Assembly (NCBI GenBank): GCA_958299035.1
Contig: CATQJL010000001.1
Location: 12,422,773-12,486,772, forward strand
Length of the DNA stretch: 64,000 nucleotides
DNA from: Cylicocyclus nassatus
Lineage: Eukaryota; Nematoda; Chromadorea; Rhabditida; Strongylidae
Direction of reading: 5' to 3'
The notes below the pieces were generated by a model that worked only from the letters and a program-made list of their open reading frames with translations, had not been told where the DNA came from and ran no database searches. The position numbers and the translations under genes were made by a program. Shown here in pieces: positions 1 through 12,444 of the stretch. Within the stretch, counting starts at the first letter, position 1; every line of letters begins with the position of its first letter.

Positions 1-231
1 ACTGTGTAAGGTCACGAAAAGTCTTTCGCACTCTACGAGTTCTCAATGCGGATAAGCCCAGTTAAGGAAAAATTTAGATGGTTTTTTAGGACACTGTGTT
101 CTATCTCGGCTCGTTTTTAGCTGAAAAACTTGATTTTGGAATTATTCCCAGAACACCTTAAATGCAGTAGGTCGGCAAAACTCAACAACTCAGGATTTCA
201 ACGCGGTGGGTTCCTTATCGCTCAAGTTTGA

Positions 232-565
232 AAGCAGTGCGGTCCCGATCGCACAGCATACCTTCCCTGCCGAGAGAATTGCTCTCAAACTTACACGCGC
301 AGACTAATCTTACACGAGTCCGGACGAGTTGGCAAATTCCTTCTCACCATTGGAGGCTGCCCGCCGCAGTGCTATAACCATTGGATCCTGCAACGATTCA
401 GCGTCATCAGCCTTGCTCCACTCGTCCAATTCCAAAAGAAGGGCAATGAAAACGCTCGTTTTCGCCATTTTGAAGCTCTCAAAAGTGCATTTTCGGGATC
501 AGCGTCATGAATAACCCCAGGTAAGCGAAAATTTCGCTTGGTTGAGATTTGCCGAGCCACTGCCT
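232..565. mobile_element. TTNA-flanked MITE (AGGCAG family), degenerate
   Basis: The right end reads GCCACTGCCT followed by TTAA. A likely left end is TTGA followed by AAGCAGTGCGGTCCC. Inner sequence near 460-535 resembles the element at 58845-59225 (both carry CCCAGGTAAGCGAAA). Ends and size fit the family described at 38158, but the left boundary is uncertain. Confidence 0.45.
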
Positions 566-1274
566 TTAATGGATAAAGAGGATCCAAGATTAATTTATGA
601 AGAGAAATTGGTAAGGAAAAAAAGTAAGAACCATCATTTGCCATCGATGCCCAAGTAATGCTCGTCACTGTTGATGGCATAATGACCTAAAGTGGGTTTG
701 CGGGGTTTCATGTATTGTTTCGTAGTCTGTGCTTTTCACCTTTTCGTTTGACATCCCAACGTTAACCAGCGGCAATCTTTCTTCCTTGTCTTTTGCCTTT
801 TTTCTTCTTTTCAAAATGATAACATCACAAAATCGTGCTGCTCATCTAGTCTGATAGTGGTGAAGTTTTTAATAAGAACAAGTATATTGTAATAACGATA
901 TTTCGATGAATATCAAGATAGTTCATCAAAGTTTGAATCATTTTGACGCCTGCTCTTTTCAGAAACATGTAAGTACTTTGGGTCAGAGATCAATACAACT
1001 TGGAGGTGTTAGATGCACTCAAAGTAAGATTGTTGATCAGAGAAAGGCGTTTGGTATTTTTGGATCATTGAGAGATCATAAAAGTAAAAAATTACAGGAA
1101 GTACGGTTTTGTTCCATATGCTCGAGAGTAAGAGAGAGCAAAACATTGGAGGATAGAAGGAAGCGTTAATTGACGACGTAGATTTAGGATACAATCTTAA
1201 AGTTGCTGTTCTCTTTTGGACGGGCATGCCGCCTTAACGGTGTAGAGAATTTACAAGTCAGTACTTTAAACATG

Positions 1275-1326
1275 CTCCGATTAGCAGCAGAAAGTACTTT
1301 GCAGTACTTTCTGCTGCTAATCGGAG
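1275..1326. repeat. Perfect 24-bp-arm hairpin, copy 1 only
   Basis: Arms 1275-1298 and 1303-1326 are exact reverse complements (CTCCGATTAGC...AGTACT) around the 4-base loop TTGC. The matching stretch of copy 2 (near 28945-28980) does not form it. It is too small for a normal MITE. Confidence 0.85.
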
Positions 1327-3376
1327 GGAAAAATTGTTGGACAGTGACGGGGAACAACCACCACCTAGTTAGGATGTGAAAATGTATAAGGAATCATTTA
1401 GATGATATGCCGTCTTTCAAGGAGCACCGGTAGAAATCACTGAGATATCAGTGATAGAATTCAAACTGATTAAACATTTGTGAATACTTGTTAGCTCATT
1501 TTTGTAGAATCTTCGCAGTTAAGTGGTGCTTGATCGACAACTCGATCTGCTGAATATTTAGTGAGTCTTCGGTACATATTGTTGGAGCGAGTAGCTCATG
1601 ACTACTTGAAGTTGGCGAATCTTGCTCCATATACCTCAAGATATAGTTGACGCATACGTATCAACAAGCGCCTTGGGGACACTTTGCAAAGCCGTAGACG
1701 CAAAATAATAAAGCGGCGTGTGTGACCGAATATCTAATAGTATTGCAATTTTAGTTATCTTATGAATTGGTAGGTGACTTCAAACAAGGCTAAACCATGT
1801 ATGTAATATCATACGGTACTCTCTACCACTTTTTGAATGAACAAGCTAGCAAACGTATAGTAGCTGTCTTGCCGTTAACATGCCAATTTAATTACCGCCT
1901 ATGACCGTTGTCCTTCTCACAGAATACAAGTTATGGCGCATAGTGTGGTTTAAATATTTCAAGGCTGGAAGCCCTTATTTGCTACCAGTATGTCACCTCT
2001 GCTTCGCATATGTCTCACTCATTCTCATGTAGTGATTGCTCTGAAACTCACCCGCACAACGCTGGCCCACGCATGAATTGTAAACGATCTACTCATTCCG
2101 AAAGGTTTCTTATGGAAGATCGGTATCTCCATTTGGAAAAGATTTTTGCAGAAGAATAATGCTAAATTAATTTAGATTTGACTCATTTGTCTTTGTAGTT
2201 GCTATGAGGACAGTGAGCACGGTATGCTACATAACTGTGCAAAAATCTTCTCACATTATTGGGTAAAAACTTGACAAATTCATTATTTACGCAACCAATC
2301 TTTTTGGCGCCACTTTTGCTGAAATATACGATTTTTGATTATTCTCAACACGTTGACGACAGTTTCGCGCAATATTTGCGACAGGCAGTCTGTCCCTGTG
2401 AACGATGTCGCGCAGTGGTGCGCAACACCCTAAATATCAGTTCTAAGGTGCACAATGGTTCCAATTTGTTTTCATACAATCAATTTAGGCTTAGAAGTAG
2501 TTCATGTTGGTTCCGCCTCCTTTCGGCAAACTCTGCCTACTCTGTTGTCCTCTCTTTCTTCGTTCTCGAACCACATAAAAAAGCTCGTAGATGACTGAGG
2601 AATCTCAAAATAACCTTGATTTCAACCCCGCCCCCCGTTATGCAGGCTCCACCCCTCAGTGGCAAGCCCCGCCAACTTTCGAAAGGTGCCGGGATTTGCG
2701 CGAATTTGTGAATTTGCGCAAATTTCGATATTTTTAGAAAGTGGGCGGACTTGCCAAAAGTGGGCTAAGCTGCCTGCCCCGATCATCTGCACTTTTGTAT
2801 CTCACGCATAGAACAAGCATACATGCATGCAATCGGCTGTGAAAATGGCCGGAAACGCTTCGTTCACAGGGACAGACGCCAAAAACAGCTTGTCGTCAAA
2901 GGCAGCGTCCGAACAAAAACTCGATTTTTAGAAAATCCACTTACCGGGAGTTATCCGCAACGTTAAATCTGGTAATCCACATCAGAAGGCGCGAAAACGG
3001 CAAAACATGCGTTTTCCAAAGCCTAATATTTGAAAATCGACGGTCCCCGCCAAGATTGAGAAGCAGAGTCCCTGCGGTACCCTACGATTTTGACGGTGGC
3101 GGCATGCGTACTCTGCAGCACTAGCAGTAATTCAGATAGGTAGGAGGACCACGCCCCAAGGCATAAGTTTCCCCACTTTTCGGTCCTTCTTCTAGCTTTA
3201 AATCAAGCGTTATGACGTTGCACTTGTGCGATGTTGTGTCTGTTTTGTGTTTTGCATGTGTGCCAGATGCTGCCATGTGGACCCTTTGGCGCGCAGTTTC
3301 CAAAGGTTTCGCTCATCGAACCGGCTTGTGCAACCGGCCACACACTAGAAATCCTTAGCCCGTTATTATAAGTCAT

Positions 3377-3468
3377 GATATATACACACAATATATATAT
3401 AATATATATATATCAGCGGAAGATCATATATACACACAATATATATATAATATATATATATCAGCGGT
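3377..3468. repeat. AT/AC-rich tandem repeat
   Basis: Two tandem copies of a roughly 47-base unit made of TATATACACAC, an AT run and TATCAGCGG. In copy 2 the equivalent site holds the 30950-32355 insertions and a pure (TA)n run at 32356-32405. Confidence 0.8.
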
Positions 3469-3680
3469 GGTTAGGGCGCCCCCTGTCCCGAGAATGAATC
3501 AGCCACGCCTCCTTTTTCTTGATTCTTGGGGTTTGGACCAGCAAAAATTCTGAGAAGCCCCACAAAGTTTTTTTCGGTGTGCGTGGCTAACGCCACGCAC
3601 CTTCCTTTGACTTCCCCGTGAGATCAGGAAGTGCACAAGGCACGGAAGTCAACAATTAGAGTACTTGAGCTTAGTTTCTA

Positions 3681-4082
3681 CTAGCCGGCGGTCCCGGTTT
3701 CACTCGGGCTCCAGTTTAGCTAAGAAGAAGTTACTTACACTTACGCTTTTGAGCTTCTTCTGCGCAAAAGGGCATTGAAACGAATTGCCCGCATCTTTCC
3801 GACATTGACATTAAAATGAGCTTTACCATCCCCTGACTACATGATCACGGCAAAATGATTGGTTTGAGCATGTCGAGCCTCATTTTCCCAGATGTAAGTA
3901 AACAAATCAACAAATCAATAGAGGGATCCAGTAAATCGCCGTGAAAAGTAGGCTATGTTCTGCGCCGGGGTCCAAAACATAAGTGTGCAAAGTTTCAGCT
4001 CATTTGGTACACTCAGAAAGATTTGTATAAGGAACATACTTATTAACAGACAAACACACTTTGAGTTTTATATATATAGAGA
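3681..4082 (-). mobile_element. Helitron-like element, CTAG-ended, copy 1 only
   Basis: Read on the minus strand it starts TCTCTATATATATAAAACTC and ends in a GC-rich hairpin and GGCTAG. The paralogous site in copy 2 (near 32632-32645) runs through without it. The two elements at 47139-48011 share the same start and end. No transposase is present. The 5' boundary is uncertain by a few bases. Confidence 0.6.
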
Positions 4083-4996
4083 CTGGGAAAAGCGCCGCCA
4101 AGAACACTTCGGCTTGAGGTGCTAATTTCTCTAGGCTCTTTTCGGGAGAGTGACATTTTTCAAATTTATACATACCAGTTACTGTCTGTATGAAATCTAC
4201 AAGCCGGGTCAATTGGGGAACCAAGACAAGTTACATCTTATTCATCTGCTATGAGCAGTTATACTATATCCATTCGCGAAGTCAAATTTACTCATTAAGT
4301 AAGCAGATTTTTGCAGCGCAGGTACGAGGAAAGTGGAGGGTACTGCACGACGAAGGCGCAGAAGCAGCAGTTAAACGAGCGCGAACGCGTCGCGCGCGTA
4401 TCTCCACCGTTGTAAACTCTGCGTTCTGCGCTAATAAACCCGTGTTCGTGACCAAAAGTATGCGCCTTGACATGCAGTAGTCTATAGATATGTACGTATA
4501 ACCAGTAGCGAAGCAGAGGCGCACATGGTTCCTTATAAGCTGTGTATTGCTTTTCAAAAGCACGTGCGAGCAATCCTCTTACCTTGGCTCATAGCTCTTT
4601 GAGCTTCTTGAAAAAAACTGAAAAGAGTTCTTTGTTCCACATTTTATTTTAAAGAGTTTAAGTTATGAAATAACGAGCGGTAGCGTGTGTGGTCATTCCA
4701 ATTTGGCAGAACTGTAATTAAGATGAGATTGATTAATGAAAAAGAAATAGAAACGAAAACTCGGTAACCCTTCCCTGGCATCCTGCATCTCCTTTTTTGA
4801 CTCTGAGCTGCGCTTATGTGGATGGGGAATTGCAAATAAGGCTAAGACGATCAAAATTAGACATGAAACAGTCTGTGTAATCCATGGAGGTAGGAGTGCT
4901 GGCACAATTGCAAAGCGTCTATTTTTGTATGCAGCAGGAGAACCTTGTTTGTCGTCATTTGTTTTCATTAACATTTCAATGACATGCGCTACTTAT

Positions 4997-5000
4997 AGCC
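4997..5000 (+). promoter_or_regulatory. Candidate trans-splice acceptor before gene 1 ATG
   Basis: The sequence CTTATAG/CC places an AG acceptor two bases before the ATG at 5001. The same string precedes the gene 2 ATG (AG at 33771-33772). Nematode mRNAs often receive a spliced leader at such a site. The placement is suggestive only; the polypyrimidine tract is weak. Confidence 0.35.
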
Positions 5001-8000
5001 ATGATACAAGAGGAGAAATCAAAAGATGTTAGATCCGGAGAAGAGAACAAACCACTTTCAATAGACAAATTGGTTGATGGGTCCGGCGAATTGAAATCAG
5101 GAGAAGAGAGAAGAGCCGGGGAAAGTGCGATGGCTTCGAAGGAAGTTCCAAAACCTGAATCAGTTGCTGTACCTCAGCAGCGAAATTATGCATATGCATT
5201 TCTTTGCAGAAGTCTGAAGAAGGAAAGTTGAGTTCTGACGAAAAGGTGAAACACAGTTCCGAAGAAGGAGTAAGAAAAGAAGATGGTATTGATAAAACGG
5301 GAAAAATAAGTGAAAAAGAAAGGCAGGAAAAAGAAAAGGTTGGGCATATCTTTTTTGATTTTTTTTTGTGGTCATGAGAAGTAATACAAGGCAAGGCTTA
5401 GTTCTCAGTTTAAGAGAAAAAACAAAAACTACTCTGACATTTAGTGCGGATGAACCGCGGGCCTTAGGCGTTGCGGCTGGATTTTGCGACGTCCATGGAC
5501 CAGCCGGAGGTTAGACCGCTGCAGTATTTGGAAACCTCGGGTCGACCGCTGCATCAGTTATCAAAGGTCTAGGCTCAATTAGAGGATTTTAGTGTAGTAA
5601 ACCAAGTCCCGGGTGGGCCGGCTTCATCAGCTGCTGATCAAAGGCCCTCTTCAATTACTACCAGTATCTTCATACGGCCCGCGGACGCTGCGAATCCAGC
5701 CGTAAATTGACCGGTGACCGTGGCTCCTAGTGCCTGGATATAGCAGCATTTTTTTCTTTGCAGAATTCAGGTAGTATTTTGCAAATGTCAATTTTAATTG
5801 CTGTTAATTTGTTGGACTACATCGATAAATTTACACTAGCAGGTGCGCTGTTTGCCAGCTAGTGTTGTTTTTCCATTACGAGCCTACCAAATTGAGGAGT
5901 TCTGTCCGATGTACAAGCATTTTATGGTATTAATGATGCCCTGGGTGGCTTACTGCAAACTGTTTATATAGTATGTGCTATGATAATCTCGCCGGTTTGG
6001 GGGTTTTTGGGAGACAGGTAGGTTTGCGGATTGACGAAATCTTCGCATGTTCTGACAGAATACTTCAGATATAACAGAAAGTATTTAATGACAGGCTGTT
6101 TGGTTCTTTGGACATGCACAGTTCTCCTTTCTACCTTTGTTCCGAGCACTGTTAGTTGTTTTTCAACAGTTGTGTGAGCATGTTTTTAGCTAAGCTCTTC
6201 CTGCCTTAAGACTTCGAAAAAACCGTTCAAATGGGGTAAAGGGTAAAGGATTTCGGCGTCTTCAGTACCTTCTGCTAACATGCGCCGAAATCACTCCACT
6301 TCATAGTCACTGAATGCGTGCTGGTCTTTACAGGGGCCACACGTTTACCAAGTCAGGGCTTTTATCGCAGCTTCTTTGAGAAAAGAAAATATGTAGCCAA
6401 CAATTGTAGTGTGGGAAGATACTAATATTTAGGCTAATAGCTTGAGAGCTTAATGTAAATCCTTAGGTGCCTCCCCAACAATGCCTACATGATAAAATTT
6501 GTAGGGTTTCGTAGATGATGTACGAACTATTCACTGTAGATGCAATGCCTTTATTCTATTTTTGAGCTTAAAAACTTTGCGAAGTCAACGGTGTAGCTCT
6601 TACTTGCGTTAGATCAATGCTGGATTTGATGCAACACAGCAATAAAAATTTTTGTAGAATAAAGGCATTGCATCTACAGTGAATAGTTCGTCAATGCCGG
6701 ATTTGATGCAACACAGCAACCAAAATGTTTGTGTTGGTTGATATCAGGTTCTTGGAAAATAGAATAACTTGGTTTTAACGTCACCTAAGACAGCAGAAAT
6801 CTTACGTCAATTCAGATTGCAGGTGCACAATGCGTTTGAGATGCCGCGTCGACAAAAGATTTCATCTAAGAGTAACAAACTCTGCTACAGGAATTGTTTT
6901 ACAGTCTGTATGTATGTCTAGCCTATTCCAAATTCCTTTGCAAATTTTGATTCATCCATGAACTATTGCAATAGAAACAAGACTCAATTTGATCAGGTGT
7001 AGCGAACTAATTTCGGCGTCATAATGGACTAATCTTTGCCAATATTCCATGAAGGTGTCAGTCTTTCTTAGTTTTTCGGCAGGTTCTCTCCTTGCGCATT
7101 TGATACGCTAATATGGAAATTACCTGCCAATAGCGGTGTATTCAAATAGCGCATCATTGACACATCATGCATTCAAACTGACTGCGACAAGTAATGCAAA
7201 TTATTTGAAAGGCATAACAGCATCAAGCCCGGTCTCAAAACTGGAATTATTTTTGTGTCGCCCTCATAAGCAGAAATTACGGCAAAGGCATTTCTTGCAC
7301 GAGAAGAACCCGTGTACCACATTGATAAATCTGCAGGCTTCAGCATGAAACCTTCGGAAACAGTAAGTCTATGGGAATTTACCAAACCCCTAACTCTCAT
7401 GGATCGAATAGGGAACACTGCCGACTAGGCCAATTTTGCGAAGTGGCCACTCCCGAGCCGCGGAAAGTGATTGCGGCCATTTTACAGGTAGCTATCGTTG
7501 ATGTTTCGTTTCTTCTGAAGTGCAATTTGGGTAATCACCTTCATATAACGGTCTTTTTTTACGTCTTTTCGTCCAACATGACAGTCTATTTGTTTGAAAG
7601 GGATGATACTTATTAAAGGCAGCGTCCAGGCAAGTGTGGACACATGGGGTACTCACGTAGATAGTAATTTTGGGGCCCTAACTAAGCCACTGCCCAACCG
7701 GCAACTCAGGTATTGCTCTAACGGCTGAGATATTCCCCTGAAACTGGACCCCGCGATCGTATTTCGCATGGATTTATGGCGCAAAGCATTGATCCTGGCG
7801 CGAAACTACCATGAATCCATACGATACGATGGTCCAGTTTCGAGGGAAATATCTCAGTTGTTAGTGCACTACCTGCGCTGCCGCTTGGGCAGTGCCTTAG
7901 TTAGGGCTCCAAAAGTACTTTCCACGTAAAATCTCCATAAGTCCAGATCTGCCTGGACGCTGCCTTCAAGAGGGGGACGGGGGAGAATTTGAAGAACTGG

Positions 8001-11000
8001 AAAATTCACTTCTTCTCATGTTGAAATTCAAATCTTTCTCTCAGGCATGTTCTGTCACAATCAAATTGAGTTTCAAATTTTATCGAAGTAGATACTGATA
8101 TAGGAGTCAGTCTGCGTAATCGCGAGAGTTGGACGTGCGAACGGCCATTGTGCCGCGCACGTCCGATGTCCTTCCCACGGCTCAGGTAAGTGCCAGACGT
8201 CCTTGTTCAACCGGTTAATTCGGTCCTCCACTTCTGCTGATGGTCAGCGCATCGATTTGACCGATAGCGAATGAGTTAAGCGACGAACCGGTCAGACAGG
8301 ATAAGTCTGGCACCTGCCTCAGTGACATCGGACGTGCGCGGCGCAATGGCCTTACGCATATCCGACTCTCGCGTTCATGCAGGCCCCTATACATACAACC
8401 TTTAGTCTGCTATGCATCTGCCTATAATTTGCTCGTGACATATGTGCAATATTAATTTACATCTTTCATTCTAATGTGTCCATGCGCATGCGATCCAAAA
8501 CTCTGGTTATCGACTCCATAACAGCAGTGTTCAAGCGCGATCCTGACGGAAAAGTGCGTTAATGTCATAAACTGTGTATAGAGCCTTGCTACGTCGTGAA
8601 GGCTATATCGGCTGCGGAATTTTTTTGAGTAAGGAACCATAAGGCATGCTTTCAACAAAGGAGATCTCGTCTGCACCTTCCTGTTTCCAGTAATCAAAAG
8701 CTAGGCTCTACGGCAGAATTTTGACGGGACGAGGAAAAGTGGGAAAAGTCTTTAAAGTCATTTTTCTTTCTTCGAAATTGAGAAAAACATTCCAAAGTTG
8801 TACTGATCATCTATTCCAACAGTGCTGAGCATGTTACATGAAGAAATGATGTGTCGAAGCCATGAAAAATCTCGACAAACCACGAGCAGAAAATGGGGGC
8901 TTATCAAAAATTTCATTGTTTGATCTCATTTCTTCTTATCGGAAACATGCTTTGCTGTTGGACTAGATGAACAGCACAATTTTGAAATCTTTTCATTAGT
9001 TATGAAGGAAGAAATATGACTTTGAAGTAAAGACGGCCTGCCGCCGCGGAAATCATCAGGGGATCATACAAAAAGATGGAAGATGCGTCTCGTACAATTC
9101 GCTCCTGGTCAGCATGACTATATTAAAAGGTAGTAAAAACTTGCGAGGGGTGGACAATGAGAGATCTGGATTCCCAGAGCTTTAGACTATAAAGCTTTTT
9201 CAACTGCGTCTCACTCCCTACAGCAGGAATGTTAGTGCATGCGGCCCTAAGCGTGCTCAAGAGGTAGTGCAACTGTTTGGAATTTGCGACTAAAATATTC
9301 ATTTCAAAACTTGACCCCAGGGCAATATTCAAAATTACATGCATCGACCTGCTTGCTTTGCGCTGGAACCAAGAGCGGAGGAATTTTCAGATGTTCTGGT
9401 TATTTGCGTGTAGTCGCGGTGTGATAGCTTTTGGACAAACATGCTACACGGCTTTGGCACCTTCTGTTATTGGCGATCTCTATGCTGGTGGTAGCAGAAG
9501 TCGCATGCTTATGCTGTTTTATTTTGCAATTCCATGTGGAAGGTGATTAACGAGAAGTGAATTTGACCGAAAAAAAGAAAACAACTTGCAGTGGTCTCGG
9601 TTTTATGATCGGTGGTAGTGTAGCAGCTTTCGCCGGACATTGGCGTTGGGGAGTAGGAATCACGTTTGTACTCGGTAAGTCTCCAAAGAAAAACCAAAGT
9701 TAAAACTATGGCTTAATCTTATCAAAGTGAAAAGTTCCATTCTTTAGGTATAGCTTGCACTGCATTCATGGTCATTTTTTTGAAAGAGCCTGAAAGAGGC
9801 GCTGCAGAAAAAAGGCAAGGCGAAACTTCAAAAATGTTTGCAGCTACCACTTTCTTTGAAGATCTTAGATCTCTCTCCACAAAGTACGTTCTCAGTAAAG
9901 TTCAAAGTGATGCAATAGACAAGTTTCAGTTTAACCTATATCCTCGTAACCGCAGCATACACCGCGATTCTATTCACAGTTGGTACCTTGTCATGGTGGA
10001 CTCCAACGACAATAGTTCACAATGAGGCGCACCAAATGGGTTTAAATCACACACACTTATTGCCGACCAGTCAAAAAGATAGATAAGTATTCTGTAATAT
10101 GGCCTCAACTAAAGCTCACCCATTATCGTAATCCCTTTCCTTTACGTACGCCTATACTCTAAACTTCGAATAACTTGACTACCTCCCTGTTTGTTTACCA
10201 CCCCAAATAATCGTCTCCATCGTTTATCTGTTCAGAATCAGTTTAATTTTTGGCGCTATCACATGTGTGAGTGGCATTGTCGGTGTCGCCCTAGGCTCGA
10301 TTCTATCCATGGTATTTGGCTTGCAACATTTGTTCTAGAGCTTACATTTTATTCCATTCAGCTTCTTCGCAATGGTGTAGGCCCGTTTAAGTGGGTAAAG
10401 ACTGTAAGATCGGATCCGATCATATGCGGAGTAGGAGCTTTTCTTGCTGCACCATTTCTGCACCTCTCTCTTATTTTTATCCCTGTCAACATTGTGACGG
10501 CATGGGTATGTTTCACACTGAGAAATTGAGAACGGAAGAGTTTATGTTATCAGTATAAAAAAGTTAGTCCAGGGCCCGGCAAGAAGTCTCAAATCAAGAC
10601 AGAGCAACGCATTTGGGGCAAAGAGCAAAGAGTATGATATATAACACTTTCTGCACGCAATTGTCTTTACAGACTACCTGATTGTTCCGGAATAGGTTGC
10701 TACACAGTCGACATGCTCGAACTTGTTGCGAACAAAATGCAGTAAAAAACAGATGGCTTAGTTACAGCGCCCAAGCGCCCATATGACATCTCACTTGAAA
10801 TATGACATCGTACAATATCACTGACGTGAAATCGAATGAGACTTAATACTAATGCGACGCAATATCCTTTTCTGTCAATTCGTGTTCCAAAATGACATCC
10901 TGACGAGGGGGTAGAGTCGTGAAGCATATGTTCCAAGTCTTGAAGTTTTCTGTGTCTCATAGGTTTGACGTAAGAAATTTACCTGGCCTTACGTATCTGC

Positions 11001-12386
11001 AACATTGCTCTCCTCAGAGGCCTTATAGTAAGTCAGTTATCTAATTTTACACTTTACACGGTTAAACTTCTTTGGGGAAGAAATACTTGCAAAGCGTAAG
11101 CTCTTGAACTGTTTACATTCCAAACCCTTGAGGCACAAAAAAGCTGCAAAGCAATTTCATAAAAATGCCCAGATTTTACGAGCAAAAAACATACGTAATG
11201 TGAATATTTTTTGCATTCTTTTTTGACGACTGAGATTTGCAAAAGCTTTCTTTCTATGCGCTTCGCGCCATAATAGTCTGCTTGCATTAGCATTTGACTA
11301 GCGTCTTATGTTTTCATCTGTTTGAACACTTCACTCGAACAATGCAACTTGTGCACTTAATCACTACTGTCACATCACTTTACGTTATTCCGGTTGGTAT
11401 TCTCTAGCCATCTTGCAATAGAACAAGAGTTTATTTGAGATAGAAGACAATACAGCATAGCCCTTTTCAAACCATTCTACTGGTTCAACTGACAGGAAAT
11501 TACCTTACTTCGAGATCTTGTTTGTCAACAACCAATGTTGCAGATTTGTATGTTTATCACAATCACTGCCGCATGTTTTAATTGGGCTATAATAGTGGAT
11601 CTGATGATGGTAAGATTCTAACTGCATTGTGCCCTAACAAAAGACAACCAGCTAACTAAGCCAACTAAGCACGTAAACGAATTTTGCTCTGGTTATATTC
11701 TTAAAAAAAGGATATGAAGGTTGATTAGCCAGATTGCTTGCTCACAAACTGGAACAATCTTACAGGACATTATTATACCGCCACGTCGAAATGCTGCCAT
11801 CGCATGGCAAATGATGATCTCTCACGCATTTGGAGACGCCTTTGGACCGTACATCATTGGCGCGGTAGGTGAAGTATAGCACTGTATCAATGCTTTTACC
11901 GATTGCAGGCTTACTACATCTACAATTTTCTGAACATATTTTTTTTAAATTTAACCAAAATTAACTACTAAGCTCAAACTCGCAGGAAGACGCTGTTTTT
12001 TCCAAGAGTAAAGCAAGCGATAAATCTGTCGATTTAAAATGGAGCCTAGAAGATTTTTCAGCATAAAATCTGATAAGCAAACTTTTACCTCAAGCAGAAG
12101 CTGGTTTTAAGATTTCTGATGCGGTACGAGAAGGTGATACTTCACCAGGCGCCAATTTCAAGTCGTTGGTGGCGTCATTTCATCTTCCCAATGTTTTGTT
12201 GTTACTGAGCGCTATTTTATTTTTTTGTTCTGCATATACCTTTGTCAAAGACAATATAGAGTTCAAGAAAATCATGGGTAATTATTTGTGCACCACCTAA
12301 GATCTCTTAACTCCTACAATTTAGGTACGCTGGACGGCATTCCCGTATCAAAAGAGAGCGATGTCTCTAAACCTGATGCAAAATAG
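5001..12386 (+). CDS. spin: Spinster-family MFS transporter, gene 1 (C-terminus cut by TAG)
   Basis: Spinster proteins are 12-segment major facilitator carriers of late endosomes and lysosomes (SPNS1-type lysolipid or sugar export; C. elegans has spin-1 to spin-4). Exons read by eye: 5001-5162, 5210-5338, 5764-5842, 5897-6017, 6069-6150, 9391-9542, 9592-9674, 9748-9883, 9930-10082, 10236-10311, 10362-10505, 11544-11609, 11766-11864, 12112-12277, 12325-12386. Phases agree at every junction, giving 569 residues. Residues 1-97 are a Lys/Glu/Ser-rich tail without membrane segments. Family signatures are LLDYIDKFTLAG (TM1), GGLLQTVYIV (TM2), motif A GDRYNRK near residues 162-168, and GSRSRMLMLFYFAIP. 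The donor after exon 9 is AG/ATAAGT, not GT. The last exon stops at TAG 12384-12386, but the same frame continues 17 codons to TAA 12438-12440, matching gene 2's tail. Family assignment is firm; substrate is unknown; exon 1 could have unseen upstream partners. Confidence 0.88.
7617..7965. mobile_element. TTAA/TCAA-flanked palindromic MITE in intron 5, gene 1
   Basis: The inverted ends AGGCAGCGTCCAGGCA and its complement enclose about 350 bp that fold back over nearly their whole length. The flanks are TTAA on the left and TCAA on the right. Copy 2 lacks it. TTAA targets suggest a piggyBac-like mobilising enzyme, which is an inference. Confidence 0.8.
8101..8389. mobile_element. TA-flanked hairpin MITE in intron 5, gene 1
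   Basis: The ends TAGGAGTCAG and GGCCCCTA lie between TA dinucleotides. The arms share CGCGAGAG, CGCACGTCCGATGTC and GTGCCAGAC and their complements. It is absent from copy 2. Confidence 0.7.
10083..10088 (+). other. Non-canonical splice donor after exon 9, gene 1
   Basis: Exon 9 must end in phase 2 because exon 10 begins with one completing base (A) after TTCAG at 10231-10235. The only position that gives this without a stop is GATAG/ATAAGT, where GT is replaced by AT. Reading on meets TAA immediately. The identical string occurs in gene 2. Either a non-standard donor is used, the real junction is one I did not recognise, or both genes truncate here. Confidence 0.55.
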
Positions 12387-12438
12387 TTGGCAGCAGAAAT
12401 AGAAAGATTGGAATCCACACAATCTAGTCATGACCAGT

Positions 12439-12444
12439 AATAAA
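12439..12444 (+). promoter_or_regulatory. Polyadenylation signal AATAAA, gene 1
   Basis: AATAAA overlaps the ancestral TAA stop of the last exon (12438-12440), 53 bases past the earlier TAG stop. The matching hexamer lies at the same place in gene 2. Such a short 3' UTR is normal for nematodes. Confidence 0.5.
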
